Source: Natronomonas sp. (GTDB lineage: Archaea; Halobacteriota; Halobacteria; Halobacteriales; Haloarculaceae). Taken from it: DNA of 9,429 bases. The position numbers and the translations under genes were made by a program. The stretch covers positions 1-9,429 of the forward strand of contig SKKJ01000060.1 in NCBI GenBank assembly GCA_007121575.1, read 5' to 3'. The notes beneath the pieces were generated by a model that ran no database searches, was not told the DNA's origin, and worked only from the letters and a program-made list of their open reading frames with translations. Shown one piece after another: positions 7,006-9,429 of the stretch; position 1 is the stretch's first letter; every line of letters begins with the position of its first letter.

Positions 7006-7440
7006 ATGTACGACGATATTCTCGTTCCGACGGACGGCGGCGAACAGATGGATGCAGTGATCGATGCGGCGATCGAGATCGCCGCACACGGAGACGCGAC
7101 CGTCCACGCGCTCTCGGTCATCGACCGAGGGGTGTTCCTCACGCTTGAGGAAGGACTAACCGATGCGGTCGAATCCGAACTCACTGCGAACGCCGAAGCC
7201 GCCGTTGACGCGGTTCTCGAAGCGGTCGAAGACGCCGGGCTCGATGGCGAATCCACCGTTCGACACGGCCGACCGGGCGATGAGATTCGGGCGTACGCAG
7301 CGGAGATCGACGCCGATCTCATCGTGATGGGAACCCGCGGGATGAACGGCCACGAGCGGCGGATGCTCGGGAGCGTCTCACACGACGTGATCACCGAAGC
7401 GAACTGTCAAACGCTCGTCGTTCCACTCAACCACGCGTGA
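7006..7440 (+). CDS. Universal stress protein (UspA family), ATP-binding type
   Basis: The 144-residue single-domain UspA protein begins MYDDILVPTDGG and has AAIEIAAHGDATVHALSVID (21-40). Unlike its divergent neighbour it keeps the full nucleotide-binding loop: MGTRGMNGHERRMLGS (108-123), with G109, G112, G122 and S123 in the G-x2-G-x9-GS pattern. ATP or another nucleotide is therefore a likely ligand. ATG 7006 is chosen because family members start at this strand; the frame is open to 6832, but that part lies over the opposite uspA and its promoter. The two genes share the family and the opening motif, yet their middles differ clearly, so they are not a recent duplication. Target and trigger are unknown. 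Confidence 0.93.
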   Translation: MYDDILVPTDGGEQMDAVIDAAIEIAAHGDATVHALSVIDRGVFLTLEEGLTDAVESELTANAEAAVDAVLEAVEDAGLDGESTVRHGRPGDEIRAYAAEIDADLIVMGTRGMNGHERRMLGSVSHDVITEANCQTLVVPLNHA

Positions 7441-7472
7441 AACGGCCCGAAGGGGCGAGCACATTTATGTTG

Positions 7473-7489
7473 GGGTGAAAAGAACACCC
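7473..7489. repeat. Hairpin GGGTG/CACCC after the plus-strand uspA
   Basis: GGGTG and CACCC form a perfect 5-base stem around AAAAGAA, about 33 bases after the uspA stop. It may shape the 3' end of the uspA transcript; no T run follows. Confidence 0.35.
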
Positions 7490-7506
7490 GCGCCGTCAGT
7501 CGTCCT

Positions 7507-7525
7507 CAGAACGTTTCGCGTTCTG
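7507..7525. repeat. Hairpin CAGAACG/CGTTCTG before the RimK fusion gene
   Basis: CAGAACG and CGTTCTG form a perfect 7-base stem around TTTCG, 90 bases before the start at 7615 and upstream of its TATA-like box. It lies outside a leaderless transcript of that gene, so it could be an operator, an RNA hairpin in a short independent transcript, or a terminator stem. A TATA-like ATTTATG lies at about 7463-7469. The rest of this 174-base intergenic region shows no gene. Confidence 0.45.
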
Positions 7526-7584
7526 GTGTGCGAACGAGACGCGGATCGCAGAGACGTTATCAGCGCGTGCGACTCGTCTTGATC

Positions 7585-7590
7585 TTTTAT
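7585..7590 (+). promoter_or_regulatory. TATA-like box of the RimK fusion gene
   Basis: TTTTAT is centred about 27 bases before the ATG at 7615, the spacing of a leaderless promoter, and it argues against the longer open frame from 7528. Between it and the start lies the 8-base palindrome TAGTACTA (7599-7606). Confidence 0.6.
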
Positions 7591-7614
7591 CAAATCGCTA
7601 GTACTAAGCTAGAT

Positions 7615-8946
7615 ATGTCCTCAAACCCCGTCACAGTCGCCGTATTGAGTCTGCACGATAGCAAAGAATCGAAGGCGATCTGTAACGCCGTCGATGCGCT
7701 TGGTCACGAGCCAGAGTGGCTTCGGGAGTGGAATACGACCATTCACTTGGTCGATGGAGCGGTTCGTCTCCGTCCGGATGTCGACGTCGTTGCGAACCGA
7801 ATGTTGCTGTCGAATACGGATCAACCCTCAGAACACATCGGCGTTGCAGAGACGATCGCGGCGCTGCGACCGATGCTCAACGAACCCCACGCGACGGCGC
7901 TGGCCGCACACAAGATCGCCAGCGCGACTCGGCTCGTTCGAGCCGGCCTTCCCGTTCCCGAAACGGTGTTCGCGTTGAGCGGTGAGCAGCTCAATCGGTA
8001 TCGAGAACGGTTCGGTCCCGAAGCGGTATATAAAACCGCGATCGGAACTCACGGCGGGGGGGCCTGGAAGGTCAAAACGAGCGATTCACTGAGTTCGATG
8101 GTCGGGAAACGCCGAGCGTTCCTGCAAGAATTCATCGGACAGCGCGATCGAACGGCCCGTGATGTACGGGTTTATGTCGTCGACGGCTCGGTTATCGGAG
8201 CGATGACTCGATACGCAGCGGAATCTGAGTGGCGGACGAACGTCTCACGCGGTAGTTCGGTCGAGGATTTCACGGATTCAATTCCAGATCACGTGGCCGA
8301 GATGGCGTGTGAGGCATCGACAGTGTTGGGGTTGGATTACGCGGGCGTCGATCTCATCGAGGGAGCCGACGGGTGGTACATCCTCGAAGCGAATCCGACG
8401 GCAGGGTTTAGGGGATTGTACGCGGCGACCGGACGGAGCCCAGCCCCCTATATCGCAAAGCTCGCCATCGAGCGAGGCGGTGGGTCGGTCGATGACGCGC
8501 TCATCGCGGAGTTATCCGCAACACTCGACGATTCCGTTCCGTCGTGTATGCCGCCGAAGGAGCCGAAGCGTTCCGACGAACCAGTGGTAATCGGGCTCAC
8601 AGAGCAGATCGTCGTCAACGGAACCAGAGGGAACAAAACCGTCATCGGGAGGTGTGACACAGGTGTCGCTCACACCACGGTAGATATCGAGCTGGCTGCA
8701 GAGATCGGTGCGGGCCCGATTCACAGTGTCGACCGCTCAGCTCGATCCGGCCAGTCTCGGCCCGTCGTCGACCTTGTGCTTGGGATCGGCGGTGTCCAAC
8801 ATACGGTCGAGGCAAACCTGGAAGACCGAGCTCGGATGGACTATCCGCTGGTGCTCGGACGGGATGTTTTGAAGAGCTACCACCTCGATGTGGGTCGACG
8901 CATCGAGACCGGCCAGCCGTTCGAACCGAACGGAGACGAGGAGTGA
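7615..8946 (+). CDS. RimK-like ATP-grasp ligase fused to RimB-like DTG peptidase domain
   Basis: The 443-residue cytoplasmic protein has two parts. Residues 1-310 are a RimK-type ATP-grasp ligase, which joins an amino acid (glutamate in RimK) to a peptide or small-molecule carboxylate with ATP. Visible are K140, the glycine loop GTHGGGAW (144-151), RDVRVYVVDG (182-191), NVSRGSS (209-215, cf. RimK NLHRGG), GVDLIEG (244-250) and the metal site ILEANPTAGF (256-265, E258 and N260). Residues about 323-430 match the 'ATP-dependent zinc protease' family PF05618/RimB, a retropepsin-like fold: VVIGLTE, CDTG with catalytic-type D348, RPVVDL and YPLVLGRDVLK (410-420). RimB genes usually sit beside rimK, so the fusion supports a joint ligase/hydrolase role; the substrate is unknown. 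The start is set by the TATA-like box. A linker at 310-322 joins the domains. The stop is 6 bases from the converging E1 gene. Confidence 0.88.
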   Translation: MSSNPVTVAVLSLHDSKESKAICNAVDALGHEPEWLREWNTTIHLVDGAVRLRPDVDVVANRMLLSNTDQPSEHIGVAETIAALRPMLNEPHATALAAHKIASATRLVRAGLPVPETVFALSGEQLNRYRERFGPEAVYKTAIGTHGGGAWKVKTSDSLSSMVGKRRAFLQEFIGQRDRTARDVRVYVVDGSVIGAMTRYAAESEWRTNVSRGSSVEDFTDSIPDHVAEMACEASTVLGLDYAGVDLIEGADGWYILEANPTAGFRGLYAATGRSPAPYIAKLAIERGGGSVDDALIAELSATLDDSVPSCMPPKEPKRSDEPVVIGLTEQIVVNGTRGNKTVIGRCDTGVAHTTVDIELAAEIGAGPIHSVDRSARSGQSRPVVDLVLGIGGVQHTVEANLEDRARMDYPLVLGRDVLKSYHLDVGRRIETGQPFEPNGDEE

Positions 8947-8952
8947 CCGCCG

Positions 8953-9429
8953 CTAGATGGCGCAGGTTTCGTTGTACTCAACGTCGTGAATCGATTCGAT
9001 CGCACCCTCCCCGCAGATCGGGCAGTCTGGGCGAGGTTCTATCGAGATTTCTTCGAACGTCATGTCGGCGGCATCGTAAAAGATCATTCGTCCGTCGAGC
9101 GTCTCGCCGTACTCGAGACAGAGTTTGATCGCTTCGGTCGCTTGCATACAACCGACCGTACCCGGGAGAACACCCAGCACGCCCGCCGTCGCACAGTCCG
9201 GGACGGTTCCGGGTTCTGGAGCCTCGGGGAACAGACATCGATAACAGGGACCACCATCGTTCGCCTCGAAGGTCGTCACCTGCCCTTCGAACCGCAAGAT
9301 CGCGCCGTGAGCGAACGGGACCCCCGCGAGGGTACAGGCGTCGTTGACGAGGTATCGTGTCGCGAAGTTATCGGAGCCGTCGACGACGAGATCGTACTCG
9401 TCCAACAGCGTCTCGATGTTGTCCGGTCC
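8953..9429 (-). CDS. ubaA: UbaA/MoeB/ThiF-type E1-like enzyme, C-terminal part
   Basis: This gene runs off the right edge; the window holds its last 158 codons, so the N-terminal nucleotide-binding GxGxxG part is missing. E1-like enzymes adenylate the C-terminal glycine of ubiquitin-like proteins; haloarchaeal UbaA does so for SAMPs, serving protein sampylation, tRNA thiolation and molybdopterin synthesis. Seen here: DGSDNFATRYLVNDAC, which binds nucleotide and metal; two zinc-binding pairs, CYRC (9238-9249) and CPIC (9013-9024); and the active-site cysteine in DCATAGVLG (codon 9193-9195), followed by PGTVGCMQATEAIK. There is no rhodanese domain at the C-terminus, as in UbaA and E. coli MoeB. 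UbaA is the likeliest identity because haloarchaea usually have one such E1, but a paralogue cannot be excluded from a partial sequence. It converges on the RimK fusion gene. Confidence 0.88.
   Translation of the reverse strand, partial: GPDNIETLLDEYDLVVDGSDNFATRYLVNDACTLAGVPFAHGAILRFEGQVTTFEANDGGPCYRCLFPEAPEPGTVPDCATAGVLGVLPGTVGCMQATEAIKLCLEYGETLDGRMIFYDAADMTFEEISIEPRPDCPICGEGAIESIHDVEYNETCAI

Noticed and set aside
6870..7394. Long open frame upstream of the minus-strand uspA, antisense to the plus-strand uspA
   Set aside because: Ser/Arg-rich low-complexity translation typical of the antisense frame of a GC-rich gene. The UspA domain starts at MYDSLLLPTD, and the opposite strand holds a convincing UspA gene.
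7528..7614. 29-codon upstream extension of the RimK fusion gene
   Set aside because: It contains the TATA-like box and palindrome, and its translation is not similar to RimK; ATG 7615 is better placed.
1..9429. CRISPR array, insertion sequence, integrase, or toxin-antitoxin or defence system
   Set aside because: No regularly spaced repeats, transposase or integrase motifs, terminal inverted repeats or recognisable defence domains were found. The genes are mostly chromosomal housekeeping types.

Overview
The window is a gene-dense stretch of a haloarchaeal (class Halobacteria) chromosome. Four things point that way: the proteins are rich in Asp and Glu, the DNA is GC-rich and full of TCG/CGA/GATCG, several genes have a TATA-like box about 26-31 bases before the start codon (leaderless promoters), and the gene families are archaeal or haloarchaeal (archaeal 4-demethylwyosine synthase, an archaeal-type ArgS of 580 residues, a JAMM desampylase-like protein, a UbaA-like E1 enzyme). 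The genus cannot be read from the sequence.

Layout from left to right: twy1 (77-1039, minus); an AT-rich intergenic block with two inverted repeats; a small haloarchaeal HTH-family protein (1286-1777, plus); a short-chain dehydrogenase (1797-2513, minus) converging on it and diverging from argS (2648-4390, plus); a two-gene unit of a cytoplasmic B12-binding-like protein and a JAMM metalloprotease (4466-5383 and 5380-5790, plus, ATGA overlap); a fragment of a chemotaxis transducer (5871-6332, plus); two divergent UspA-family stress proteins (6420-6869 minus, 7006-7440 plus); an intergenic region with two hairpins; a large fusion of a RimK-like ATP-grasp ligase and a DTG retropepsin-like domain (7615-8946, plus); and the 3' part of a UbaA/MoeB/ThiF-type E1 enzyme (8953-9429, minus, cut by the window edge).

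Two themes recur. Translation and tRNA: Twy1 modifies tRNA-Phe, ArgS charges tRNA-Arg, and UbaA-type E1 enzymes also supply sulfur for tRNA thiolation. Post-translational modification: the E1 enzyme activates ubiquitin-like SAMPs, the JAMM protein is of the type that removes them, and the RimK fusion appears to join an amino-acid ligase to a putative peptidase. All three modification genes lie within about 4 kb. No mobile element, CRISPR array, tRNA or rRNA was seen, and no gene-free stretch exceeds 300 bases. Most of the window is ordinary chromosomal core; the more unusual items are the ligase-protease fusion, the B12-like/JAMM pair, the transducer remnant and the palindrome before the HTH-family gene.
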